The position numbers and the translations under genes were made by a program. From Litorimonas haliclonae (GTDB taxonomy: Bacteria > Pseudomonadota > Alphaproteobacteria > Caulobacterales > Maricaulaceae), in NCBI RefSeq assembly GCF_965138505.1, contig NZ_CBCSCO010000004.1, positions 218,099-282,098 of the forward strand: 64,000 nucleotides of DNA, in the 5' to 3' direction. Below the pieces are notes generated by a model. The model saw nothing but the letters and a program-made list of their open reading frames with translations. It was not told the origin of the DNA and searched no databases. Below, piece by piece: positions 16,419 to 25,047 of this stretch (the stretch's first letter is position 1; the number at the start of each line of letters is the position of its first letter).

Positions 16419-17053
16419 CAAAACCTCCTATAGCTCTTGAAGACAGACAACAAAGCGGCGCGCGGCGTTTTTCGCCAAGTGCAGGCCGCAATAAAGAGGT
16501 CATTGCGCAGCAGCTGAAGACGATCTTGCCGCCCGAAGCGCATGTCCTTGAAATTGCTTCCGGCACAGGGGAGCATGGACACGCCGTTTGCGCCAGTCGC
16601 GACGATATTAGCTGGCAATATTCCGACCCGGACGCTGAATCCCGCGCGAGCGAAGATGATTGGCGCCTAGAGAGTCCGATGCAGCTGCGACCTTCGCTTC
16701 CGCTGGATATGACGGCTCCGGATTGGTGGGGCGGCCTCCCGGATTATGACGCCGTATATTCGGCAAATATGATCCATATTGCCCCGCTGGAAGCCTGTGA
16801 AGGCTTAGCTTTAGGCGCAGCCCATATCCTTAGAGAGGGCGGCGTGGTTGTCCTCTACGGCCCGTTTCTCGACGAAAGCCGCTCGGCCCCGTCAAACCTG
16901 GAGTTCGACAAAAACTTGAAGGCCCGGAATCCCGCTTGGGGCGTGCGAGAGCAAGCTCTTGTTAAGCATATCTTTGCAAAGGCCGGGTTTAATGGGCATC
17001 GCCTGATTGAGATGCCCAAAAACAATCACATCTACGTTTTTTCTCGCGATTAG
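16415..17053 (+). CDS. DUF938 SAM-dependent methyltransferase-like protein
   Basis: This 212-residue protein matches the DUF938 family: FSPSAGRNKEVIAQQL near the start, the SAM-binding motif I VLEIASGTGEHG (about 45-56), SANMIHIAP (about 116) and the C-terminal NNHIYVFSR. It has a Rossmann methyltransferase fold; the substrate is unknown. It overlaps the kinase stop by ATGA, suggesting one transcript with the two-component pair. Confidence 0.88.
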   Translation: MTKPPIALEDRQQSGARRFSPSAGRNKEVIAQQLKTILPPEAHVLEIASGTGEHGHAVCASRDDISWQYSDPDAESRASEDDWRLESPMQLRPSLPLDMTAPDWWGGLPDYDAVYSANMIHIAPLEACEGLALGAAHILREGGVVVLYGPFLDESRSAPSNLEFDKNLKARNPAWGVREQALVKHIFAKAGFNGHRLIEMPKNNHIYVFSRD

Positions 17054-17080
17054 GCCTTAACAAGCGAGCTTTCCTCAGTT

Positions 17081-17098
17081 CATGACTTCCTTGTCATG
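17081..17098 (+). promoter_or_regulatory. CATGAC/GTCATG inverted repeat upstream of degP-like gene
   Basis: Perfect 6-bp arms (17081-17086 and 17093-17098) are separated by 6 bases. A further CATG stands a few bases downstream. The site lies about 65 bases before the protease start and is a possible operator. Confidence 0.25.
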
Positions 17099-17161
17099 TT
17101 TTGGACATGTTCCTGATAGTCTATTCCCCCCATGGTGGGGCCAAGCTGGAGGATTCGAAGA

Positions 17162-18760
17162 GTGTTTTTGCACGACCTTTTGACATCACGAAAAATGCTT
17201 TTATGCGCAACGACTGCCGCTGCGCTGGTATCTGCGCCTGCTTTGGCGCAACAGAGCGATCCGAGTGAAACCGCGCGAGTTGCTGAAGCGATCAATAACA
17301 ACTCAGCGCAGACCGGGCAAAATGAAGCTAAGAGGTTCACCCCCCTACGAGATCAAGGAACAACGGATCAGGCCAGCCCTCAAAATAGCGCCGCTCAGAA
17401 AATGTCGCCTCCGGCGGAACTATCCTCCACAGCGAGAGCGCTGACGCCGCAGAACCTCATGGATATGCCAGTCTCTTCACTTCCGTCCATTGCAGACCTT
17501 GTTGAGAATGTCAGCCAGTCCGTGGTCAATATTATCGTCCGCACTGAAAGCGGAGAAACGACTTCTGAAGGGCAGGGCTCTGGGTTCATAATCTCTGACA
17601 AGAACGAAGTCGTGACGAATTATCACGTCATCGAAGGCGGTAATACGATCAATGTAGAGTTTAATGACGGGCAGGTTTATCCGGCCCGCGTTCTCGGCAC
17701 AGATGAAGAAACGGATCTCGCGCTTCTTCAGATAAAAACTCAAGAGAAGATACCGCATCTAACGTTCAAACAGGATGGGGACGTTAGAGTCGGCGATTGG
17801 GTCGTCGCGATCGGAAATCCGTTCGGCATCGGCCAATCCACCAGTCTGGGCGTGATCTCAGCTATTGGACGCGAGCGTGTGGATAGCGGCAATTATGTTG
17901 ATTACATTCAAACTGACGCCACAATTAACCGCGGAAATTCCGGCGGCCCGCTCTTTAACCTGGACGGTGATGTCGTTGGCGTAAATTCCGCTATTTATTC
18001 CCCAACCGGGGCCAGTGTCGGTATCGCTTTTGTGATTCCCCACGGCACAGCAGAACAGGTGATAAGCTCTCTTCGAACGGACGGTCGGGTGCGGCGCGGC
18101 TATCTTGGCGCGGCTTTGCGCGACGCCGAGTTTGAAATAGAGGGTCAGCCCGGTATTTTTAAGGCGGGCGCTCTGGTCAATAGTGTCGTCCCGGGAAGTC
18201 CGGCTGCTCAATATGGATTACAGGTGGATGATATTATTCTTCGCGTGAACGACGAGGCCGTTCGAAACGCCGTCGAGGCGACGCGAGTCATCGGCAAAAT
18301 GAATCCGGGCGATGTCGGACGGTTCATTTATGAGCGGGACGAAAAAACCTATGCCTTAAATATTTCTATTACCGAACGTCCCGACAAACACGAGGTCGAA
18401 ACGGCAAAAGCCATTACGCAAGGCATGCCGCCGCCGGCCCCGAAAGAGCCGAGCCGTGGCACAATCAATGTAGATACGGGCTTGCAAGTCCTTGATATTT
18501 CATCCGAATTTCGAAATGCGATCAAAATGCGCTCTGACCAAGTCGGAATTTATGTCGAATCTGTCACGCCCGGCAGCGCCGCTGAGAGCGCTGGATTCAA
18601 AATGGGCATGGTACTTCTCGAAGCTGAAAGTGAACCTTTAGCGGAGACAGACGTTTTGCGCACAGTGGTATTGAATGCCAAGCTGGATGAGAAAGAAAGT
18701 ATATCCCTCCATGTCCGACTAAAGGACGGAGGAGAGACCTACATGGTTTTGCCATTATGA
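17162..18760 (+). CDS. degP: DegP/HtrA-type periplasmic serine protease
   Basis: This 532-residue Do-type protease/chaperone degrades misfolded envelope proteins. A GTG start at 17162 is preferred, with GGAGG at 17148-17152 and a good signal peptide ending APALAQ. The ATG at 17132 would precede the ribosome site. The trypsin-like triad is H155 (NYHVIEG), D185 (TDLALL) and S260 (RGNSGGPLF). Two PDZ domains follow (about 305-395 and 430-530). A response regulator/kinase pair is encoded directly downstream, a common arrangement for envelope-stress systems. A Gln/Asn/Pro-rich stretch of about 90 residues separates the signal peptide from the protease domain. Confidence 0.93.
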   Translation: MFLHDLLTSRKMLLCATTAAALVSAPALAQQSDPSETARVAEAINNNSAQTGQNEAKRFTPLRDQGTTDQASPQNSAAQKMSPPAELSSTARALTPQNLMDMPVSSLPSIADLVENVSQSVVNIIVRTESGETTSEGQGSGFIISDKNEVVTNYHVIEGGNTINVEFNDGQVYPARVLGTDEETDLALLQIKTQEKIPHLTFKQDGDVRVGDWVVAIGNPFGIGQSTSLGVISAIGRERVDSGNYVDYIQTDATINRGNSGGPLFNLDGDVVGVNSAIYSPTGASVGIAFVIPHGTAEQVISSLRTDGRVRRGYLGAALRDAEFEIEGQPGIFKAGALVNSVVPGSPAAQYGLQVDDIILRVNDEAVRNAVEATRVIGKMNPGDVGRFIYERDEKTYALNISITERPDKHEVETAKAITQGMPPPAPKEPSRGTINVDTGLQVLDISSEFRNAIKMRSDQVGIYVESVTPGSAAESAGFKMGMVLLEAESEPLAETDVLRTVVLNAKLDEKESISLHVRLKDGGETYMVLPL

Positions 18761-18846
18761 GAACAAATTTTGGATGAGACCATATTTGGGTCAAATTTAG
18801 TAGAAAGAATGAAAACTGAAAGTCTGGGGGACTAGTGGAGAAAGAA

Positions 18847-19518
18847 ATGAGAATACTCGTTGTCGAAGATGATGAAGTTGCAGCTGAATATGTCCGAAAG
18901 GGCCTTATGGAAGCTGGTCACGTCGTTGACCTCGCCCCTGACGGCGATTTGGGTCTCGAAATGGCTAAGGCGGCAGATTATGACGCCTTAATACTCGATC
19001 GAATGCTGCCCAAGCGGGACGGTCTGGAACTGTTAGGCGATTTGCGCGAAGAGGGTGATGCAACGCCCGTGCTGATCCTATCAGCGCTTGGCGAAGTCGA
19101 CCACAAGGTCGAAGGCCTTCGCGCAGGCGGAGATGATTATCTGGCCAAACCCTATTCCTTTACCGAGCTTCTGGCGCGGGTAGAAGCGATTGGCCGCCGA
19201 TCTGATCCGAATGCCGCTGTGACCAAGCTTAAAGTCGGAGACCTGGAAATGGACCTTTTGGCCCGCACGGTTCGCCGTGACGGACAAAAGATCCTGCTGC
19301 AACCCCGCGAATTCCGTTTGCTGGAATGCTTGATGCGCAATGCCGGCCGGGTTGTGACCCGCACTATGCTTCTCGAAAAAGTCTGGGACTACCATTTTGA
19401 CCCCCAGACCAATGTGATCGACGTTCACATTTCGCGGCTTCGCGGAAAAATCGACAAGGAGTTCGATGAGCCTCTGCTGCATACTGTTCGCGGCGCGGGT
19501 TATCGCTTGCAGGTCTAA
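18847..19518 (+). CDS. OmpR-family response regulator
   Basis: This is a 223-residue regulator with receiver D51 (ILDRMLP) and K101 (LAKPYSF), and a C-terminal winged helix (LLQPREFRLLECLM, then NVIDVHISRLRGKID). The ATG at 18847 has GGAG at 18837-18840. A GTG at 18835 would add four residues and has GGGGG upstream, so both starts are plausible. It follows the degP-like gene by about 85 bases and precedes its kinase by 24 bases. Confidence 0.92.
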   Translation: MRILVVEDDEVAAEYVRKGLMEAGHVVDLAPDGDLGLEMAKAADYDALILDRMLPKRDGLELLGDLREEGDATPVLILSALGEVDHKVEGLRAGGDDYLAKPYSFTELLARVEAIGRRSDPNAAVTKLKVGDLEMDLLARTVRRDGQKILLQPREFRLLECLMRNAGRVVTRTMLLEKVWDYHFDPQTNVIDVHISRLRGKIDKEFDEPLLHTVRGAGYRLQV

Positions 19519-19542
19519 TGGCCGCTCTTTAAGCGTCTGATT

Positions 19543-21132
19543 GTGATTGACGCTATCCAAAAACTGCTGCGGAATACGATGTTCCGCTTGTCCTTATTAG
19601 GCGCAACGTTGACGATGGTCAGCGTTGCCGCTGCCTTGGGGCTTGTCTATTATTCCATGATCGAGTCCGAGCTGCGACGCGTGGAGCAATCCAATATCGA
19701 TGAAATTGCCGAGCTTCAGAACCTTTATGACGAAGGGGGTTTGGCCCGCGTACGCGCCGCGAAGGCCGCTGGGATTGTGCCGCAAGGTCTGTCTCCGGAA
19801 AGCGATGAGTTCAAACAACTCTATGATCGCGGCGGGATTACCGCCGTAGAACGCGCCGTAACGGTCCGGGGCGCGAGCTATGAAGCGCTTTATTTTCTGC
19901 AAGCCCGCCGTCAATCCCAAGTCCTGATACGGGGAAATATTCTGGGCCAAGGCGACCTTCTGGCCAGTGAAGCCATTGCTCAAGATGAGATCAACAGTCG
20001 CGGCTTTTCAAAAATTCAATTTTTATACTCTGACCCCAATTCAGATTCAGAAGATTTTATTGATCGACGGGCGCGGGGGATTGTCGGGAATTTAAAACTG
20101 GGTGAGGATAATGTTGCCGCCATTATTGTCGGACGGGACGTGGAAGCCATTTCCAGAACCGGTGACAGAATTCGCTCAACACTTGTCCCCGCCCTTTTGC
20201 TGGCGGCTATTTTGGGTCTCATATCCTCTTGGTTTGTATCGCGCAGTTTCGCCGCGCGGGTGGAGGCTTTTAACCGGCTGGCAACAGATGTGCGCGCGGG
20301 TAATTTAGACAGGCGCGCGCCGCGAAATTACTCCGAAGACGAGATGGACCTTCTGGCGGAGCATTTGAATTCCATGCTCGACCATATTGACCGCCTCATG
20401 CAGGCGATGCGCTATGCAGGGGATTCTATTGCTCATGACCTTCGCTCTCCGCTCACCCGCTTGCGGACGCGGCTGGAAAGCGCCGCCGTTGAATTAGGCG
20501 ACACGCCGGAAGCCGACATACTTTTCTCGGCGGCCGAAGATGCCAGCGAACTTCTCACGACTTTTGACGGCGTATTGCGTATTGCCCGACTTGAGGCGGG
20601 GGAGCGGCGCGAGCTTTTACAGCCGACGGATCCTAAGCCCCTATTGGATGATCTAGCCGAGCTTTATGAGCCGGCTTGTGAGGATGCGGGACTACAATTT
20701 TCCGCCGATATTGCCAAAGGCACCGACATTCTGGCCGATAGAGGTCTGTTATCTCAGGCGGTCTCAAACTTGGTTGAAAATGCCATCAAATATACACCCA
20801 AAGGCGGCCGCATTCATCTTGAACTGCGTAAGACCCGCAATGGACGGGTCACGATTTCGGTGACCGATGACGGCCCAGGCATCCCGTCAATAGATCGGGA
20901 GCGTGTAAAAGAACGCTTTGTTCGTTTGGATAAGAGCCGAACTTTGCCGGGCAGCGGTCTCGGTATGGCCCTTGTCGACGCCGTGGCCGATTTGCACCGT
21001 GCGGAGTTTACTCTGGAAGACGGATTTGACGACCGGGGCACGCTCGGATTGAAGGCGAGCCTTGTGTTGCCGCGCCGCCGTCCCGGTTTGGGAGCCGATG
21101 AAGGCAAAGCTAAATCCTCAGGGAAAGTCTAG
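19543..21132 (+). CDS. Sensor histidine kinase with HAMP domain
   Basis: This 529-residue membrane kinase has TM1 at about 15-38, a periplasmic domain (about 40-205), TM2 (about 208-230), a HAMP domain (RVEAFNRLATDVRAGNLDRR), H298 in IAHDLRSPLTRL and a HATPase with NLVENAIKYTPKGG and GSGLGMALVDAVA. A GTG start at 19543 is used. It is partner of the regulator upstream. The small gap and degP-like neighbour suggest an envelope-stress circuit. Confidence 0.9.
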   Translation: MIDAIQKLLRNTMFRLSLLGATLTMVSVAAALGLVYYSMIESELRRVEQSNIDEIAELQNLYDEGGLARVRAAKAAGIVPQGLSPESDEFKQLYDRGGITAVERAVTVRGASYEALYFLQARRQSQVLIRGNILGQGDLLASEAIAQDEINSRGFSKIQFLYSDPNSDSEDFIDRRARGIVGNLKLGEDNVAAIIVGRDVEAISRTGDRIRSTLVPALLLAAILGLISSWFVSRSFAARVEAFNRLATDVRAGNLDRRAPRNYSEDEMDLLAEHLNSMLDHIDRLMQAMRYAGDSIAHDLRSPLTRLRTRLESAAVELGDTPEADILFSAAEDASELLTTFDGVLRIARLEAGERRELLQPTDPKPLLDDLAELYEPACEDAGLQFSADIAKGTDILADRGLLSQAVSNLVENAIKYTPKGGRIHLELRKTRNGRVTISVTDDGPGIPSIDRERVKERFVRLDKSRTLPGSGLGMALVDAVADLHRAEFTLEDGFDDRGTLGLKASLVLPRRRPGLGADEGKAKSSGKV

Positions 21133-21141
21133 TTTTAAAAC

Positions 21142-24105
21142 CTAAGCCGCTGAATCCCGGTAAGGGTTGGGCAGTTGCGGAGGCGCAGATTGCGACCGTT
21201 GAGGCGCTTGGCCTTGAGCTGGATTGGTCATGGGCGGAGGCGAGGGATTAACTTGGACAGGCGGCTGTGATTGCGAAGGCTGTGTGTTTTGTGCGACGGC
21301 AGATTTAGTCTCGTCCATTCGGGCCTCACCGGCAGATAGAACAACAGCAATGTCATTTGCCAATTTTGTAATCTCGCTGCCGACTTCTGTTGGATCAGGT
21401 TTTTCCTGTTTTACGGGCGGGCTGGACGGTAGAGTAAAGGTAACAGTTGTGCCTTCGCCCAGCGTGCTTTCCATGCTGAAATTCCCGCCATGGAGTTCGA
21501 CGAGGGATTTCGATAAAGCGAGACCCAACCCGGTGCCTTCATGTTGACGGGAATGCTGGCTGTCGATCTGTTCAAATGGCTGCGCCAGACGCTCAATATG
21601 TTCTTGGGAAATGCCGATACCGGTATCGGTCACGCGGACGATGAGCCCGGCTGATTTCGGCTCGACCGCAATTGTCACAGATCCGCCTTCAGGCGTGAAT
21701 TTAATAGCGTTAGTGATAAGGTTGAGCAGAACCTGCTTAACCGCCCGAGGGTCCGCTTCAATCTCTTTGGCAGGCTTTTCTTCGAAGATAAGTTTCAAGC
21801 GATTTTCATCCGCCCGGCCCCTGACAATACGAATGACCTGTTCAACCATGTCGTTAATTTGGAGTTCCTCAGTATTAAGGGACATTTTACCGGCTTCGAT
21901 TTTGGACATATCAAGAATGTCGTTGATCAGGCTGAGCAAATGTTGTCCCGAAAACAGGATGTCATTGACATATTCTTTATAGCGAGCATCGCCGAGCGGC
22001 CCGAACAGCTCTTTTTTCATAATGTCCGAAAAGCCGTTAATGGCGTTGAGAGGCGTCCGAAGCTCATGGCTCATATTGGCCAAAAATTCGGATTTAGAAT
22101 GGCTGGCTTCTTCGGCGCGAATTTTTTCTTGTTCGTAGTTTTCCGCCAATTCAACAATACGGATTTGGGATTTACGCAAGACGCTGATGGTTTTTTCTAG
22201 CGCGTCCTGATTAACCTGAAGCTCTCTTTCGCGGGAGCGAATGGCGGTCACTTCTGTGCCGATACTCACGCGCCCGCCATCATTGGTGAAGGTTTCGGAG
22301 TAGCGGATCCAGCGGCCATCCTGTAATTCCATCTCGTTGCCTTCGGCGCGTTCGGTCACGCTGACCACATTCTTCATACCGTTATACTCCACGGTCGCGT
22401 GGTCGATACCGACTTGAAGCTGACCGGGTTGGAAATTGAAGAAACTTTCAAACCGTTCATTCCAGATCAAAAGCCGGTCGGATTGGTCCCAAATCACGAA
22501 ACTATCCGTCATAGATTTCAGGGCGTCAAATAGACGGGTCTCAGCCGCTTGTAACCGGGCCTGAGCGCCGCGCATTTCAGTAATGTCCAGCGCCATCCCA
22601 ATAATGATTTTGGCATGGTCTGACCCCCGGACCGAAGGGCGTCCGCGGCACGCCATATAAATGGGGAGGTGAGCGAGGCCAAGTTCAACATCAAAATCAC
22701 CGCTGACATGGCTGCGCCGAATAGCGGCAAATAAACGCTCTCTGTCGGCGGGCGCAAATAGGCCTAGAAATTGCGCCATCGACAAGGTTGTATCGACCTT
22801 AGGCATGTTGAAAACACTCGCCAGTGAAGGACTCAAATAGGCCGTGTTTTTAGCTAGGTCTATTTCCCAAACCCCGCCTTTTGACCCGTCAACGGCCGCT
22901 TGATAACGCTGAATCGCGACTTCGTCCTCGTTTTGACGTTGCCGAAGTATATCCATCTGGCGCATCAACTGGCTGGCAAGCATCCAGATCAGCCATCCCA
23001 TGCCCAGCAAGAGAAGCGCGAATAACATCAGGTTTTCTTTTAGGCCTGAGGCAATTCCGCGGGGTTGGATATCGATAACCGACAAAAAGGATTTAGGGAC
23101 GGGGGCTGTACCTAACCAGACCTTTGAACTTCCGGTTTCAAACGGGATAAGAGATGTCTCTTCGGCATTTTTCGTCAAACCGGCCAAGCGCTGTGCGTTG
23201 ATATTATATACGGTGAGCGCATCGGCAGAGGTCACATTCGCACCGCCATCAATGACGCGTCCTCCGTCCATAATCAGCGCGGCATTTGCGGACAGTTCTC
23301 CGATAAAGGTTTGCGGCGCCATAGCTGTGAGGAGAAAGACGTCATTTCTCCGGCGAATTATAACGGGAATAGCGGATCCATTCTCGGCGACGAGAGAGAG
23401 AATCTGAACTTCGCCTGTGGGGTAATTGCGGGAGTCCAGCTGAGCAACCAGATCGCCCAGCGTCCCGGCTTTGGCCATTGCCGTTCCGTTAGCGTCGACC
23501 ATGGCAACCCCGTCAATCATCTCGCGCTGGGAAATGAAATTAACAATCTGCTCCGGTGTGCCTTCACTGAAAAGGGCCTGATCGATCCAGGCAATTTCTG
23601 TATCAATCCGCCGGGACACATCTGTGGCCTGATTGCTTAGGGACTGAGAGAAGCTGATTTGGGTTTGTTCGCTAAAACGCTCATTATCGTAATAGAATTT
23701 TGTCAAAGCCAGAATCGCTAGGAGCACAAAAAAAGCCCCGACAGCAAAGAGAAGACTCTTTAAGGACGCCGTTCCGCCGACCCGATCGGAAATTCGGTCG
23801 ATCCCCTTTGTAAAGGCGCCGCCTTTGGACGTATCTAGTCGCTGAGACGGTTCCGTATCAGAAGGCACGCGAGACCGTAGGTGAGCTGGTTGAACAGGGT
23901 TCTGAGGCGAAGGGCCTAGGCGTTGCCGCGTATGAGGGGGCGCAGCGGCGGGCTGGCTTTGAGGTCTTTGAGCTTGCGCGCGAGGGGGGTGAGATCCGGC
24001 AGCACGTTGATCAGCAGGGTGTTGACCGGCCACAGTTCGTCGCTGGGCCGCGTCCTGACCGTTTGGCTGCGCATATTGCGTTTGTCTTGAAGACCCTCTT
24101 TGCAC
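21142..24105 (-). CDS. PleC/DivJ-like PAS sensor histidine kinase
   Basis: The 987-residue product is predicted to be a membrane kinase. Residues 1-110 are disordered, Gln/Pro/Arg-rich and cytosolic. TM1 lies at about 117-135 and TM2 at about 360-382, with a sensor domain between them. A coiled linker and PAS repeats (about 400-640) follow. The HisKA box has H680 in LANMSHELRTPLNAINGF, and the HATPase has NLITNAIKFTPEGG and GTGLGLALSKSLVELHGG. The kinase core looks like alphaproteobacterial PleC/DivJ cell-cycle kinases. The last 90 residues are again Pro/Gln/Ser-rich. It is convergent with the preceding kinase gene with only nine bases between stops. Confidence 0.87.
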   Translation of the reverse strand: MQRGSSRQTQYAQPNGQDAAQRRTVAGQHPADQRAAGSHPPRAQAQRPQSQPAAAPPHTRQRLGPSPQNPVQPAHLRSRVPSDTEPSQRLDTSKGGAFTKGIDRISDRVGGTASLKSLLFAVGAFFVLLAILALTKFYYDNERFSEQTQISFSQSLSNQATDVSRRIDTEIAWIDQALFSEGTPEQIVNFISQREMIDGVAMVDANGTAMAKAGTLGDLVAQLDSRNYPTGEVQILSLVAENGSAIPVIIRRRNDVFLLTAMAPQTFIGELSANAALIMDGGRVIDGGANVTSADALTVYNINAQRLAGLTKNAEETSLIPFETGSSKVWLGTAPVPKSFLSVIDIQPRGIASGLKENLMLFALLLLGMGWLIWMLASQLMRQMDILRQRQNEDEVAIQRYQAAVDGSKGGVWEIDLAKNTAYLSPSLASVFNMPKVDTTLSMAQFLGLFAPADRERLFAAIRRSHVSGDFDVELGLAHLPIYMACRGRPSVRGSDHAKIIIGMALDITEMRGAQARLQAAETRLFDALKSMTDSFVIWDQSDRLLIWNERFESFFNFQPGQLQVGIDHATVEYNGMKNVVSVTERAEGNEMELQDGRWIRYSETFTNDGGRVSIGTEVTAIRSRERELQVNQDALEKTISVLRKSQIRIVELAENYEQEKIRAEEASHSKSEFLANMSHELRTPLNAINGFSDIMKKELFGPLGDARYKEYVNDILFSGQHLLSLINDILDMSKIEAGKMSLNTEELQINDMVEQVIRIVRGRADENRLKLIFEEKPAKEIEADPRAVKQVLLNLITNAIKFTPEGGSVTIAVEPKSAGLIVRVTDTGIGISQEHIERLAQPFEQIDSQHSRQHEGTGLGLALSKSLVELHGGNFSMESTLGEGTTVTFTLPSSPPVKQEKPDPTEVGSEITKLANDIAVVLSAGEARMDETKSAVAQNTQPSQSQPPVQVNPSPPPMTNPAQGQAPQRSQSAPPQLPNPYRDSAA

Positions 24106-24227
24106 TCACTTCCCCCGAATCACGCTTAAAACGCTAAAGATAGTCGTAAGAGAAGTCGAACAAAACGTGGTTAATTTTTCATTTACCTTGAAGAAAAAAG
24201 AGTAAAAAACTGTGTTTAGAGTCAATT

Positions 24228-24983
24228 TTAAGTTTTTATCCGGGTTTCAGGCTCTGGCCGCCCAATCGCATAGCCCTGAGCAGCGTCAAACCCCATTTCC
24301 ATCACGAAGTCTTTTATCTCGGGGGTTTCGACGCCTTCCGCGATAAATTTGACATCCAGAGCCTCCCGTAGAGATAAAAGGGCCTCTAAAATGGCGCGAT
24401 CTCGCATAGAATTCAAACTGGCGGTCACAAACCCGCCGTCAATCTTGAGCCAATTGGCGGGAAGGGCGCGCAGATACCGAATAGAGGCCGCGCCGGCGCC
24501 GACATCGTCAAGGCAAACCGGGTGCCCTCGGGACTTTAGGTCTGTGAGCAAAGTCTCTGCGAGGACGAGATTGTCCATGTCCCAGCTTTCGGTCAGCTCT
24601 ATAATGAGCTTGCTTGGCGAAGCTTCTAACGCTGTTAGGCAGGCCGTGACCGATCCGCGAAACGTTTCTTTATCAACCGACGCACCCGATAAATTAATGG
24701 CGATGCCCGTCTCTTGGGGGTATTCGTTCAAGACCAAAATCGCTTGCGCGAGCATGGAAAGATCCAAATCCCGGATTACGCCGCTCAGTTCCGACGCCCG
24801 GATAACGCCTTCGACATGTTTGTCGTGATCAAAACGCACGAGCCATTCATGATGGTGAATATGGCCGTCTCTCAAATCAACAATAGGCTGTCGTAAAACA
24901 GTAAAACGTTGCTCGGAGACATGCTCGCGAAACCCATCTACGGTTCGGATTTCGGATATGCGGCGAAGGTTGTCCATCCCCAT
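24228..24983 (-). CDS. Degenerate EAL-domain protein
   Basis: This 251-residue protein consists of an EAL (c-di-GMP phosphodiesterase) fold. Conserved elements include QPIVDLRDG, INLSGAS, ELTESW and AEGVETPE. The signature EAL is EWL (HHEWLVRF), and the usual DDFGTG loop reads DDVGAGAAS. Loss of the Ala is mild, but the altered loop residues make catalysis doubtful, so it may be a c-di-GMP receptor or a weak enzyme. There is no membrane segment or GGDEF partner. It lies upstream of the PleC-like gene on the same strand, with 122 bases between them. Confidence 0.85.
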   Translation of the reverse strand: MGMDNLRRISEIRTVDGFREHVSEQRFTVLRQPIVDLRDGHIHHHEWLVRFDHDKHVEGVIRASELSGVIRDLDLSMLAQAILVLNEYPQETGIAINLSGASVDKETFRGSVTACLTALEASPSKLIIELTESWDMDNLVLAETLLTDLKSRGHPVCLDDVGAGAASIRYLRALPANWLKIDGGFVTASLNSMRDRAILEALLSLREALDVKFIAEGVETPEIKDFVMEMGFDAAQGYAIGRPEPETRIKT

Positions 24984-25047
24984 GGCTTAGCCTGAATCTC
25001 CTAAGAGAGCCTTACCAAGACATGAAGGAATCTAGGCCAAATCAGAC

